DNA of 64,000 nucleotides from Dysidea avara (taxonomy: Eukaryota; Porifera; Demospongiae; Dictyoceratida; Dysideidae): positions 21,971,133 through 22,035,132 of the forward strand of contig NC_089274.1 in assembly GCF_963678975.1 (NCBI RefSeq). Direction: 5' to 3'. Of the stretch, positions 35,801 through 45,400 are shown one piece after another. The notes beneath the pieces are model-generated. The model was not told the DNA's origin. It saw nothing but the letters and a program-made list of their open reading frames with translations, and did no database searches. Numbering within the stretch: the stretch's first letter is position 1; each line of letters starts with the position of its first letter. A program made the translations under genes and the position numbers.

Positions 35801-36348
35801 ACTGGGCCAAGAGAGCTTACCCTTCCCTCAACAACCTTGCTGCCTGGTATGCTGACCTTTTGTTACGTATCAAGGAGTTAGAATCTTGGGTGACCGACTT
35901 CAACATGCCAATAGCAGTGTGGTTAGCTGGTTTGTTTAACCCCCAATCCTTCCTCACTGCAATCATGCAGTCTATGGCCCGTAAAAATGAGTGGCCTCTT
36001 GATAAAATGTGTCTACAATGTGATGTGACGAAGAAGAACAAAGAAGACTTTGGCAGTCCACCTCGTGAAGGAGCATACATACATGGTTTTTTCATGGAGG
36101 GTGCTAGGTGGGATACCCAGACTGGCTTAATCCAGGAGTCACGTTTGAAGGAACTGACCCCACCAATGCCAGTGATCTTCATTAAGGCCATTCCAGTTGA
36201 TAAACAAGAGACAAAGAACATCTACGAGTGTCCTGTATACAAGACCAAGCATCGTGGTCCAACTTTTGTGTGGACTTTCAATCTGAAGACAAAGGAAAAG
36301 GCAGCCAAGTGGGTGATTGCTGGAGTGGCTCTACTACTAAGTGTGTAA
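8249..36348 (+). CDS. DNAH9/11/17: Axonemal outer-arm dynein heavy chain, 52 exons
   Basis: ATP-driven motor of the outer dynein arm of motile cilia. Exon borders with GT(GC)..AG join in phase from ATG 8249 to TAA 36346-36348, giving 4,469 residues, close to human DNAH9 and DNAH17 (about 4,460-4,490). The tail fills roughly residues 1-1800. P-loops: AAA1 GPAGTGKT (~1854), AAA2 GNAGTGKT (~2135), AAA3 GNAGSGKT (~2463), AAA4 GVGGSGKQ (~2808). AAA1 Walker B is CFDEFNR (~1905). Coiled coils (about 2990-3160 and 3300-3400) flank a microtubule-binding domain at ~3165-3285. The C-terminus ([37 protein letters not shown]) is typical of the DNAH9/11/17 (beta heavy chain) class. The gene appears intact. 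Forty-one of 51 introns are 44-62 nt; intron 28 (6,943 nt) and intron 35 (3,063 nt) are filled with repeats. The single-paralog assignment needs a tree. Confidence 0.97.
9831..9888 (+). other. GC-AG intron in the dynein gene
   Basis: Exon 6 ends CAG and the intron begins GCAAGAAA, ending TTTGTAG at 9888. Joining here keeps the frame (Q then [13 protein letters not shown]) and matches the spacing of dynein tail sequence. The exon CAG followed by GCAAG is the standard strong-context GC donor. No GT donor nearby keeps the frame. Confidence 0.85.
14310..15040. mobile_element. hAT-like MITE with perfect 8-bp target duplication
   Basis: A 731-bp element in dynein intron 21. Ends are CAGAGATGGGGTAAC and GTAACTTCCCCAACTCTG, inverted repeats with few mismatches. 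The flanking octamer GGTATATG occurs exactly at 14,302-14,309 and at 15,041-15,048. Eight-base duplications are the hAT hallmark. The interior is rich in GTTAC/TTACAT repeats as in the element at 5237-6004, and has no transposase. A 47-nt foldback is nested at 14,961-15,007. Confidence 0.92.
14961..15007. mobile_element. 47-nt foldback nested in the hAT-like MITE
   Basis: CCAAGAGTTAATAATAAGAG pairs with CTCTTATTATTAACTCTTG through a central GGCA. It is flanked by TATTA on both sides (14,956-14,960 and 15,008-15,012). A second copy of the same design occurs at 54,315-54,364. Confidence 0.7.
16946..17005 (+). repeat. (GT)n microsatellite in dynein intron 27
   Basis: About 30 GT units starting some 14 nt after the 5' splice site of intron 27 (donor at 16,932). 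It ends in a G-rich run. Confidence 0.97.
17388..17478 (+). repeat. (GT)n microsatellite at the donor of dynein intron 28
   Basis: The intron begins GTTA and passes directly into about 43 GT units, so the donor site is contiguous with the repeat. A SINE-like repeat follows. Confidence 0.97.
17479..17803. repeat. SINE-like interspersed repeat, copy 1
   Basis: About 325 bp matching 53,640-53,976 closely. Shared landmarks include CAGTCTACCCAGCTGTTTAAA, GTGTCAACTGGGGAAGCAG, ACTAGTCCTGCCCCAGGAGG and GGCAGCTGAAGGCTTTGCTT. Both copies have a GT tract on each side. The CAGTCTACCCAGCTG part resembles the core of CORE-type SINEs, but I see no clear RNA polymerase III A and B boxes, so the class is unproven. 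Confidence 0.65.
17804..17896 (+). repeat. (GT)n microsatellite right of the SINE-like repeat
   Basis: GT tract with a few GC and TTG interruptions at its left end, ending in ACACACAC. It closes the same repeat block as the tract at 17,388-17,478. Confidence 0.95.
18048..18302 (-). repeat. Ngaro B2 direct repeat
   Basis: 255 bp matching B1 (18,622-18,876) with only a few substitutions. It begins ATTAACTTTACCGGCTCC on the plus strand and forms the outer 3' end of the element. Confidence 0.92.
18443..18629 (-). repeat. Ngaro A2 direct repeat
   Basis: About 187 bp matching A1 (23,830-24,015), from ACAAAGAAGCAAG to TTCGTATTAACTT. It overlaps B1 by the eight bases ATTAACTT and is separated from B2 by about 140 bp. 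Confidence 0.9.
18622..18876 (-). repeat. Ngaro B1 direct repeat
   Basis: 255 bp copy of B2, abutting A2. Similarity stops sharply after GGGGGGCGACCTACCC. Confidence 0.92.
19014..20054 (-). pseudogene. Ngaro tyrosine recombinase, interrupted by stops
   Basis: Integrase-type recombinase that would insert the circular cDNA. The N-terminal SAM-like core-binding part reads from 20,054 ([14 protein letters not shown]); the catalytic part follows from 19,724. Catalytic residues are visible: an Arg in [10 protein letters not shown], the HxxR pair in [10 protein letters not shown], and the Tyr in [13 protein letters not shown]. Both parts share one frame but TAA and TGA stops near 19,765-19,781 split them, just before the conserved LPITP motif. 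An intron here is possible but I see no good splice pair. The coding strand is that of the other Ngaro genes. Confidence 0.88.
20267..22102 (-). pseudogene. Ngaro reverse transcriptase-RNase H, one in-frame stop
   Basis: Replication enzyme of the element. The reverse transcriptase reads from 22,102: [48 protein letters not shown], and the active site LHYLDDF near 21,280-21,300. An in-frame TGA at 20,884-20,882 follows DITW, and the same frame then runs on into RNase H ([43 protein letters not shown]) to 20,267. The stop probably arose by mutation of a single Trp codon, so the copy is recently inactivated rather than old. No DIRS methyltransferase domain is visible. Confidence 0.92.
22403..23833 (-). 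CDS. Ngaro gag with predicted internal intron
   Basis: Nucleocapsid-like protein. Part one (23,833-23,431; a better start may be the Met at 23,812) is rich in Pro, Ala, Ser and Val. Part two (23,133-22,403) ends with a C-x7-C-x4-C-x3-H finger followed by a C-x2-C-x3-H-x4-C knuckle. A donor CAG/GTAGTT at 23,430 and an acceptor TTCTGTTCAG ending at 23,134 join the parts in phase, giving 378 codons with stop. Unspliced, part one runs to a stop in the intron and part two would need its own Met. The finger pattern is usual for DIRS/Ngaro gag. Splicing is inferred. Confidence 0.75.
23830..24015 (-). repeat. Ngaro A1 direct repeat
   Basis: About 186 bp matching A2 at 18,443-18,629; forms the outer 5' end of the element. 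The gag frame begins at its inner border. Confidence 0.9.
25937..26400. repeat. Local tandem duplications in dynein intron 33
   Basis: Two kinds. A unit of about 50 bp containing CAGCATGAG and CCAATACAGAAGTCGAGTGCAGT occurs twice at about 25,937-26,036. A diverged unit of about 153 bp, containing ATAATCTATT and AACTGGTAGGATTAGT, occurs at about 26,170 and 26,325. No coding function. Confidence 0.75.
27085..27690. repeat. Composite repeat copy 2, conserved 5' module
   Basis: Second copy of the module at 4065-4640, in dynein intron 35 (27,071-30,133). It starts near a GC-rich stretch (CATGCGGCCCAAGAAGCCGG) that copy 1 lacks. Overlapping open frames on both strands are by-products of the repeat. 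Confidence 0.75.
27815..28232. mobile_element. MITE inside composite repeat copy 2
   Basis: Ends AGGAGTCCGACACG and CGTGTCGGACCCCT are inverted repeats that extend inwards through GAATCTAA. Similar flanks, GAGTTGTGATCG on the left and CAGTTGTGATTCG on the right, may be a target duplication of about 9-11 bp. The interior is AT-rich with repeats of AAATCCTTAAATT. Confidence 0.65.
28357..29556. repeat. 31-bp minisatellite array (copy 2)
   Basis: About 1.2 kb of tandem units, typically CCCTGTAGAGAGTTCAGCTA plus CAAACAAATCA. Variants alternate: GAGTTCAGCTACAAACAAATCACC and GAGATCAGCTAGAAACAAGTCATCC types occur in local patterns, and a block of several units including GATCACCTTGTAGAG and AAGCCAGACAAAGTAAT is itself repeated at about 28,730-28,990 and 29,060-29,350. 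This is higher-order structure, so part of the array was duplicated as a block. Confidence 0.95.
29766..30097. mobile_element. Foldback element (copy 2)
   Basis: About 332 bp, nearly a perfect inverted repeat: AATCTAATCCAAAACAGCC on the left pairs with GGCTGTTTTGGATTAGATT on the right, and arms of about 145 bp continue through GAGTGCGGCCCTC and GTGATGGTAGGTTAATGGTA. The centre reads GGTGCCGCTTGGTCTTGGCAC. It is related to 6034-6306. It ends about 36 bp before dynein exon 36. Confidence 0.92.
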
Positions 36349-36414
36349 CTGACTAGATAGCTTAACCCGATCACTTGTATTTATTGCTTTGTATTTAATC
36401 ATCTTATTGTATTA

Positions 36415-38170
36415 TTAAACATGTTGTTTTAAAACATTAGTGGCTATCCATTCCCACAGTAACAGTTTACGATGTGGATCTGATAATGTTTCTTTTGATT
36501 GGAGTTGTGTTGCATATGAAAACAAGTGTTCTCTCTCCTGTAAATAATAGTGATCAGAAGTGTATTGAGTAATAACACTTACCTTGAGTAGTGATTCCCC
36601 CAGTGAAGGATTACTTGTTACCAATGCAACTTGTGCTTCCAAGTCTTTCACTAGTGAACGATTACCTGTTACAATGTCATTGCATAACATTTGCCTTTTG
36701 GTGATAATTATATATACCAAAATTACTTGATCCTATGAACGTCAAACTTGGCAGGTTCTCTCCACTGAGGGTATACCAGAGTCCTACAGAGTACGTATGT
36801 AAAATGTCTACAAATGCTTCCTTACCTTTTCCATGAAAAGTCCAACCTTTCTTGAAGAATTCAAAATACTTTACTAAATCTTGTCGGTTGAAATGCTGAA
36901 TTTCTTTCATGAACTGATTGGCAAAGTGTATGTACATGCTGGGGACATGGCCTGGTATTCCACTAGCACCATAGAACCCATTAGCCTATGTAATAACACC
37001 ATCATAATCTATTCAGTTATGATGGACAGTACCTGAGGAGATGCAGCCAGGACTGAAAAACTACCCATATTCCTCAATAAGGTGTTCATGTATATTTTCG
37101 GCAAGTTGAAGTAGCCTGATGCCAGATGTACATGATCTCCATGATTACATTCCTCCAGCAATTTCACCATCACTTGTTCTTCCTGTCTAATCTTATACTG
37201 GCCCATTTGTACCAGTGGGTATACCATAGTGTCACATGAGCTAGTGATCTTAGCAGTAGATTGGTACTGGATAACTTTGTTCATTTCATGTCTCAAGGAA
37301 GAGATAAATTTCTGTTTACCAGTAAGAGTATTGAGGTAGTCAAAGTTAATAGCTTTAGGATAACAAGTGTTTCCGTCAGGAGTAACAGTGAAGGAGTGAT
37401 CACATATTGTTTCTACTATAGCAGTAAAATAATCTGCAAGTTCTGGACACTGTTTAAACCACATGTAACGGTCCTGTCTATTTATAAAATATTGGTCACT
37501 CATATTAGCCCTAAAACACAAATCAGATTTTTAAAAGGATCAAAATTTACTAGGGGCTTACCCAGTTAACATAACGTTGTCATCAAATATGAATAGCTTA
37601 GTATGCTGTAGTCCAAATCCTTCATTAAATCGTTCTGGAAAGAAACGTTTCACAAGTCCTCTTAGGTTTGGTGTATGGTACAAATACAGCTGAAAATTTT
37701 CTCCACTTTGTGTGATAAGTTTAGACAGCATTGTCTTGGAATTGGGCAGCCCTCGTGACCCCCTGAGATGATCAAGCAACAATGTAACCTTCTTACCCTC
37801 CTGTAGTGAGTTTTGCAAAGTATCAACCTGTAAAAAATGTCCTATGGCCAAGTGCACTGTACGATCGAGTCATAAATTCCATTAATAAATGGCAGGAATC
37901 TAATTATTGCCTTACAATTTCTTGTTCAGGACCTCCACTGCCCAGATACAAGGAGGACATAACGATGCGGTGTTGTGCTGCCGCGATTGCATCCTGTGCA
38001 AAAATCACAGCATGCGCGTTAGAGCAGAAGAGGTGACCCACGTGTGCGCATACCTTGATTGATCGAAAATACTCACTCGGATGTTGCAGGATGGCTACAT
38101 TGTCTCCTGATATTGGGAACCCTCTCGTGTGTTTGCCAATCCAGGCAAATCGTTTCAGGCCACACGACAT
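36415..38170 (-). CDS. PGS1: CDP-diacylglycerol-glycerol-3-phosphate 3-phosphatidyltransferase (mitochondrial)
   Basis: Makes phosphatidylglycerophosphate from CDP-diacylglycerol and glycerol-3-phosphate in mitochondria, the committed step to cardiolipin. Eight exons (38170-38054, 37993-37916, 37827-37562, 37510-37033, 36985-36826, 36783-36718, 36665-36583, 36537-36415) join in phase to 456 residues; an in-frame stop lies upstream of the first ATG. It belongs to the phospholipase D superfamily: the first HKD motif is LQHTKLFIFDD within exon 3-coded sequence, the second is the FHGKG segment and GSSNFG context near the C-terminus. NVAILQHPSEYF, SSLYLGSG, NRQDRYMWF and LIGSSNFG-like blocks are PGS1 signatures. 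Human PGS1 is longer (about 556) mainly at the N-terminus; no obvious transit peptide is seen here. It is convergent with the dynein gene (66 bp between stops). A broken partial copy lies at 2965-3395. Confidence 0.95.
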
Positions 38171-38446
38171 CCAAACCTTCGAGGTGGAAAGCGAATACGG
38201 CTATGAAATACGGATCTCCGTTTATTAAAGCAGCATGGAATCCTAATGAACGTGTCAAACTTGGTGGAGTTCAGAGAGTCTGAGCGAAGTCCCGTCGGGC
38301 AGCTAGCCAGCTCTGGGCGCGGTATCTCCGGTCTTGCAACTTCCGCGGACTGTATCCTTTTTCACTCCGCCCTTCCACTTGTTTATTAGTGTTGCTCTCG
38401 GTGTTGCTAAGATGTCCAGAGGGCTGAACATGTTGTTAACACTTAA

Positions 38447-41400
38447 CGCAATGTAGTTCATGTTGGCAGTATTGATTCTGTTAACAAGCAAATCAGTGAT
38501 TCTTTCGTGGCGGACAGACACTCAGTGGCTGCTCCACTAGTGTGCGATCATGACCACTCTTCAAATGTGCATCTTGATAAGCCAGTTGCTAAGAAGAGGA
38601 AGAGATTAAAACGCACTTCTTCTGTCCCCTTGCCTACACATCAAACTAGCCCAGAGAAACATTCTGCCCTGATTGAAGTAAGTTTTATGCTGTATATGTC
38701 ACTGGGAAGCATGTTATGTACCCCGCCTCAAATCCATTGGAACATCTACAGTACAGATTTTGGATCAAATACAGCGAACAACAAAAGTTTGGCATGACTT
38801 TAAGTTTGGCGAATCAGCATGCGAAATAGGTTGGTGAGCAAAGGTTTGCAAATAGCCAATATAATTGGTAAATAAAGTTTGGCGAGTCCACTTCAATTTG
38901 CCAAATTTAGTCATGCCAAACTTTCGTTGTTAACGGTATATTGCAAAGTATTTAAATTAAACTACAAATACACTAACTCAAATACAACACTTGTAAAGTG
39001 ACTCAACGTGCCACTTTATTGCCTTGCATGTAGTTTACTATACAATTATTTGTTAATGCTGTTATTGTAAGACTAGCTGTATATGACTATTGATTATGAA
39101 TAAACACCAGTTCCTTGTGGGTTGAGATATTTTTGCCTACAGTATTTTTGATGGGTGTAGATGATGCTGGTATACACAGAAGCTGTGGCACTGTTTTAGC
39201 CAATGGGAAAAGCTTTGCCATTGGAAGAGACTTCTTTAAACTTGCTGCAAAAATGTAGATTTCACTTGCTTACATATGTACTGGTAAATTTCAAAGGTTG
39301 TATGAAATTCAGCTTTTATTATTGGGAAGGACACAGTATCTACAGCACAACAGGTTGGAATTAGAAGGAGCTAATAATGTCACTGAACCAGCTACAATTC
39401 ATCACCCATTGGTCCAAAAAAGTGTCACAGAGTGAAAAATCTTATTGCTGCAGTGAGTAGTGTCGGGTTTCACTTTTTGTTGCACCGGTAGGACTTAGTA
39501 TTATAGAGGATTCACCATATGTTGTTTACAACTAGACGGCCACTTTTCCTGGCTACTCACCCCACCACACTACCCCATTACCTCAAGGCATAGACGCCAC
39601 CCATCATCTCCAACTAGTCATTGACGCTCAGGATGATCTCAAGTGTAAACCATTTTTAAAAGAATTCTGGACAGAGCAGTTCCTATCGCAGTGTTCACAA
39701 GCCATTTTCCTTGACACGTTCTGGTGGTGGTTCTTGCAAAAATTTCAAGTGAGTTTATGTTAAGATGTGGTCTTCTTTTTCAACTATGACCAACAAGACC
39801 TATAATAGTTTTGATGTGAATCCTGTTGTAGCAGGCAACTAAATATAGCATTGAACTATGTGGAGTAGATCCTTACACACAGGCATTTGCCCTACTATTA
39901 ATAGTAACTATTTGTACCATATAGGTACAAGAATGTATGCATGGTCACCTCTCATTCCATGCAGGCTAATCAGCCGATACAGGATAGCTTGTTTACAAGG
40001 ATATCTGATCATTATGTGGAGTTTCTTAATGATTGTGCCATGGCTGCTGTTGATGTCAAGTGTGCTGAGACATTTCTTCATCGTTATCCTGACTGTATGT
40101 GCCAGGCTGTGTATAGTGCTTTCATAAATGGCTACCCTGCGTCATGGAAGAGATTTGATGGAGAGTTTCGTACCGATCTCTGTAACATAGTCCACATGTG
40201 GCAAGTTGGTATGATATATATGTGATTACCAGAAATGCTGTGTTGTACTGAAATCTCACACCATATTAAAATGATCTCCTGATTATAATGGTCATGTTGG
40301 GTAGGTCCTAATATAACTAATGATCTAATGATTGGTACCACATTTTTGTCCAAAAATGAGGTTTGAGCATGGTATTTTAGAAACCAATCGTGGTCCCATT
40401 TGTGCAATAGTGTACACACAATCCCAGGACACTATATACAGTTTTGTATTGCACTACATTTTTAGGTCCCCAAAATCTCCAATCGTGCTATGCATAGTAG
40501 AGAGGTACATATGTACTACTGGTAATATATTATATTTTCACAGGTACAAGGCCAATATCACGATACTGGTTGAAATGGAATTATGATGTCCTTGAACCAG
40601 ACAATAAACTAAAACACATGACAGCAACTGAAGACTCTACTTCACCCAAGTCACCCAAAAAAGGTGTGCCAGTGTGTTGTGTATTATGACTTAGTCCATC
40701 ATGTATTAGATTTCATCTTTGACAAGCTCATCCAGGAAGAGAGAGAGAAGGCAAATTCACTTCCTTCTCAAAAAGAGGCAGCACCATCAAGACAAATTTC
40801 ATTTCACAAGACATTAAGTAATGTTAGTACTGGTGTAAAGTTTTCAGAAGATGGCAGTGATATTAAACGATTAGCCCCACAGATTTTAGTCCATGACACT
40901 GACAATAAAACAAGTGCAATTTCAGTATTAATAGAGCCAGAAACTCAGCCACTATCAACAAAAGATGCTGCTACTACTGCACAGACTAAACTGTCCAGAA
41001 GGTGCAGAAAAACTAAAGGGTGGACACCAAAACTAGGTAGCAGAGATACTAGTGTTCAGGCAAGTGTGGGAGCTATCTTTTTTTATGGGCAGACACTTAT
41101 GCAACTTTTTATCTAACTGTAGTCCCATCCAGTTGGTCAGGGAGTTAGGTTTGCTCATGTGGTATTCGACACATGTGGCCACAGTCCTCTGGTAAGACAT
41201 TATCTGGAGAGGAAAGGATTGTTGAAGAGTTCAGGATACTCTATGTTGGTGAAGAGAACAGAAGTAGACAAGCTACCACCATATCCTTTGAGAATTAGTT
41301 ATATTGTATTGAGTTTTCCTTAACACTTGCCACTATTGAATCACAAACTTACAGAGATCTTCTTCATGAGTCATCTGTGACCAGCAAGGCTGCCCATGCT

Positions 41401-41783
41401 ACATTCAACCAGTATGGGAATAGAATTCTTAACAAAATGCGTTATTTGATACTCCATAACTACAGGAAATACTCAGAGCAAGTGCAGGCATTGAACAGAT
41501 TTGAACATCAGTTTCAAAAGGAGCGCACACAACATAACAAGTGAAAAATTGTGTGTAGGTTCATATTTAAATGCTTTTTACAGTAATGTCAGTAAAATCT
41601 TGTCCAAGCCTCGTGTAGTACGAAAACTAAGCAATGCCTTATTACTCCAAGTAATGGTAAGACGCAACATGTATTTGTTAGGCACTTTAACCCATAGAAT
41701 TGTTGTAGGGAGAAGGCAGGAGGATCACTCAAATATCAAATACCATTGAAGAAACACTAGAGCAACTGAAATCAACATTGTAA
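38447..41783 (+). CDS. FAM227: FAM227-family protein (FWWh domain)
   Basis: Function poorly known; the family is linked to cilia and sperm. Eight exons join in phase: 39536-39748, 39965-40208, 40544-40663, 40710-41059, 41123-41280, 41334-41540, 41584-41650, 41709-41783 (477 residues to TAA). The diagnostic AIFLDTFWWWFLQKFQ precedes LFTRISDHYVEFL, YSAFINGYPASWKRFDGEF and TCGHSPLVRHYLERK, the family's core order. Upstream, an open segment to 38,677 with donor GTAAGT (KKRKRLKR-rich) and exon-like pieces near 39,200 and 39,291-39,440 (LYEIQLLLLGRTQYL) are probably earlier exons, but I could not join them in phase and no start codon is fixed. Intron 41281-41333 is U12-type AT-AC and 41060-41122 is GC-AG. 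It is divergent from PGS1 and convergent with NDUFAB1 (58 bp). Whether it is FAM227A or B is not resolved. Confidence 0.88.
38774..38935. mobile_element. MITE in the 5' part of the FAM227 gene
   Basis: AACAACAAAAGTTTGGCATGAC on the left pairs with GTCATGCCAAACTTTCGTTGTT on the right, with further AGTTTGGCGA repeats inside. About 160 bp, non-coding, probably intronic. Confidence 0.75.
41060..41122 (+). other. GC-AG intron in FAM227
   Basis: Exon ends GTTCAG and the intron starts GCAAGTGT, ending TAACTGTAG. The join keeps the frame (SVQ then SHPVGQG). Reading through the intron also stays open for a time but ends at a stop at 41,114-41,116, before the conserved CGHSPLV segment. Confidence 0.85.
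41281..41333 (+). other. U12-type AT-AC intron in FAM227
   Basis: The 53-nt intron starts ATATCCTTTG, the exact minor-spliceosome 5' site, carries TTTCCTTAAC at 41,315-41,324, the exact U12 branch-point consensus, and ends CCAC ten bases after the branch A. Joining CC from the upstream exon to TATTGAATCAC downstream keeps the frame (LPP then IESQTYRDLLHES). No GT donor in this stretch gives an in-frame join to the later AG. Confidence 0.92.
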
Positions 41784-41841
41784 GAATTAATTTATTTTTA
41801 ATTACTAAATAAATGAGAATACATGGATGCACAGGTACTTT

Positions 41842-42396
<555 letters not shown>

Positions 42397-42433
42397 TTTC
42401 TTGTGACGTTTCGGAGTGATCACGTGGTAGGCA

Positions 42434-45400
42434 ATGGAGCCGTTGAAAGATGCGGGCAAGTACGACAGTGCCTTTCTCGGCATCTTACAGAGCGTTGGGA
42501 AGATTGAACCGTTTATGGATCACATCTTTAGCTTCCTGAGAACGAGGACAGACTTCTATGTGATCACGTCACCGGAAAACACAAAGATGGGGTTTGCTCC
42601 TGGCGTGGCCGAATCGATTGTGCAAACTGTATGCCTATTTTGTATGTCTTTGTGCTTTCCAGAATTAAATGCATGTGTGTGTTGTTTAGGCGTTTAAAAA
42701 ACATGAAATTCTGGCGCGCAAGGCAGAGGCAGAAAAGCTCAGACAAGAAGCAACACGTCAGGCGAATAGGATAGGGCTAGATGACTCGGAGCCTGCCACT
42801 GTTGGTGACACAGACGTAGTAAAAGATGATGTAAAGGATGAAGAACCCCCTGTTGCTGCCACTGCTGCTGAGCTGAAGACATCGACAGATGATTCAAAAG
42901 AAAAGCCATCATCCACAGATAAAGCACCAATGATTGCTGACGAGACGTGGAATGGTGCAGTCACTGACAACTACACATGGTCACAGACGCTAACTGATTT
43001 GGATGTCAGAGTGGTTGTCCCAAAAGGCACAACGGCCAAGGACCTGAAGATAGATATTTCCACTAGTCACCTTAAAGTGGTCCTACTCAACACAAGGGAT
43101 CCAGACAATCCTGGTCCATGTATAATCATTGAAGGAGAGTTCACCAAGAAGGTGATCCCGAGCCAGTCAATGTGGAGCATCGAGAAGGCTACAAGTGTGG
43201 TGCACATTAACCTGGAGAAGCCTCAGGAGGTGATGTGGAAGTCGGTGTTGAAGGGAGATGCTGAAATAGATCTCACCAAGGTGGATACAACTAGGAACAT
43301 CACGGACTTTGACCCAGACACGCAGGCTGCTATCCACAGAGTACAATATGACCATCATCAGAAACTACAAGGAAAGCCAACTAGCCAGCAAAAAGTGAGT
43401 GCATTTCTACACATTTTGTATATACAGATTGTGTCATACATGCACTTTTTAAGGACTTTTATAACCTTCATAGCTTTCGTAAATTTTTAGTCGTGAATTG
43501 TCCTACTTTACTTCACCTTTTACAGAAGTTATGTCCCTTGAAAAGAAGTGTCTAATCTGCGGACTGGGCTTAACCCTTAAACCCACAAAGAACTTTGGGA
43601 AATGTGTGTTTACACAATACGAGCGCATGTGGCAACACTAGGTGAGGAATTAATTCTTATACGAAAGACTGCTCACTGGGCTACTTGGAAAATGTTAAAT
43701 GAGCACTGTAACTACAGCGGCTAACTACAGTGGCTTACTTGTTATGAAGCGATGAACAACAGCAAGTCACATACCGTATAATGGGTTAATTTCGAAGGGG
43801 AAAATTTTCGAAGAGCAGCTGCTAAAATAAATTTCAAAGGTATAATTTCAAATGCTCTATCATCATGCTTAGCTCCACTAAAATTATTTTTGAAAAGTGC
43901 ATGTTAAATTTAGTGAAGACGGTGACCATGCGTAACGATAAAATCGAAATTGAGACATTCATTAGGTGTTATTGTATTGGGACTGCTCCACTATAGGAAA
44001 AGTGGTTTTGCCAATGGGGAAACGAGTAATCTTCACCGTTGATTTGCCGTGGGCGTAGCCATTGCAGCATCAACAAAGCAAAGGTGTTGGTACGGAAAGA
44101 GATATGCATTTGTTCTGTATTTCTTCTGCCCAGGATAATAAGGTGTGGAGTCTTGTTTAATAGTGGACAGAATTTGGCCGACCTGGCACAAGGCAGCTTT
44201 ATATCCGAAGAGTTAAAGTTTCGTAAAAGCCGTGTTTTCAAATAATTTGAAAATTAAGCTCATTCGAAAATAACCCATTATACGGTACATCTCTGTTTCA
44301 CAATTCCTGCCATGTGTTTAATTTCGATTGTGGGTTTACTCACATGAATCATATATGGCCTGATAGAAATGTAATGGCAAAGCAAGTGGAACTTGTGATA
44401 GGAGCAATCACTATTGAGTTATGAATCATTTTATAAAGTATGTAAAGGGTGTGTGTGTTTCCTTACAAAAGGTTATTTAAATGGCTAGTTTTGGCCTCAC
44501 CATTTAGCATTAGGGTAAAACCCTAGGTATCATTTTAATCCTTGTTACATTGCAAGTAGAATGACGTAAATTGTGTACGGATGTTTCGAAAATTACAGCA
44601 CTTTGTGCAAGGTATGTATATATTTTAAAAGATTTTCTGGGCTATGCAGGTTTAAGGGTTAAAAAAAGGCTCTTAACCATTAACCAGCTCTTTGTAATGC
44701 TGGAGACACTATTATCAAGCAAACTCTAGTAAGGCTCTTGTAAATCATGGAGGTCATGCGTGCATTTTTAGAATGTTTGCATACCAGTAGTTTTGTGGAC
44801 AGGACAAGCTATTTCCAATGATTGTAGCTGTATTGTATGCACCTGTAGCTAGTTAATATAGACTGGCTAATTCATTATTGAGTGGGTGGACAGCACAATA
44901 ACAACCTTTACCACTATTGGTGCGCAGAAGAGGGCAAGCATGTTTCAAGTGTTTAGTAAAGTTATTGCTTTAACCATGTAGTATTTTGTGTAGCCTTCGT
45001 AGCTGGTAGCTGTAATACAAAACTAGCAAATGGTGGGATTTATTGGTTATGCTTTGTGTTTAGCTTTACAAAACCCTAAGGTGATACTAATTAATGTCAC
45101 GTGTATCATGTGATTGCCTCACTCTTCACATACTGGTAAGCCAGAGGAGGTTGGTCACGCGTCATAATCCTATGACGTGAAATTATGCATCCAAGCATTG
45201 TTCTATGTGTTAAGGCTTGTTTAACAGCTAGGAAAGCAGCGCATTGTACTGAGAAGGCTCGTAATATCACTGGGACGCTCTGGTATGGATATACAATCCG
45301 TCCTTTAGAATATTAAGAGGTGTGATTCAACCCTTCCTTTGAGATCACGAGATGAATAATGACGCGTGACCAACCTCCTCTGCTGGTAAGCTATCGCTTT

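Noticed and set aside
41260-41360. Ordinary GT-AG splicing in FAM227 using the AG at 41,353-41,354
   Set aside because: The available GT donors break the frame or lose conserved residues, while the AT-AC pair with perfect U12 signals keeps the frame.
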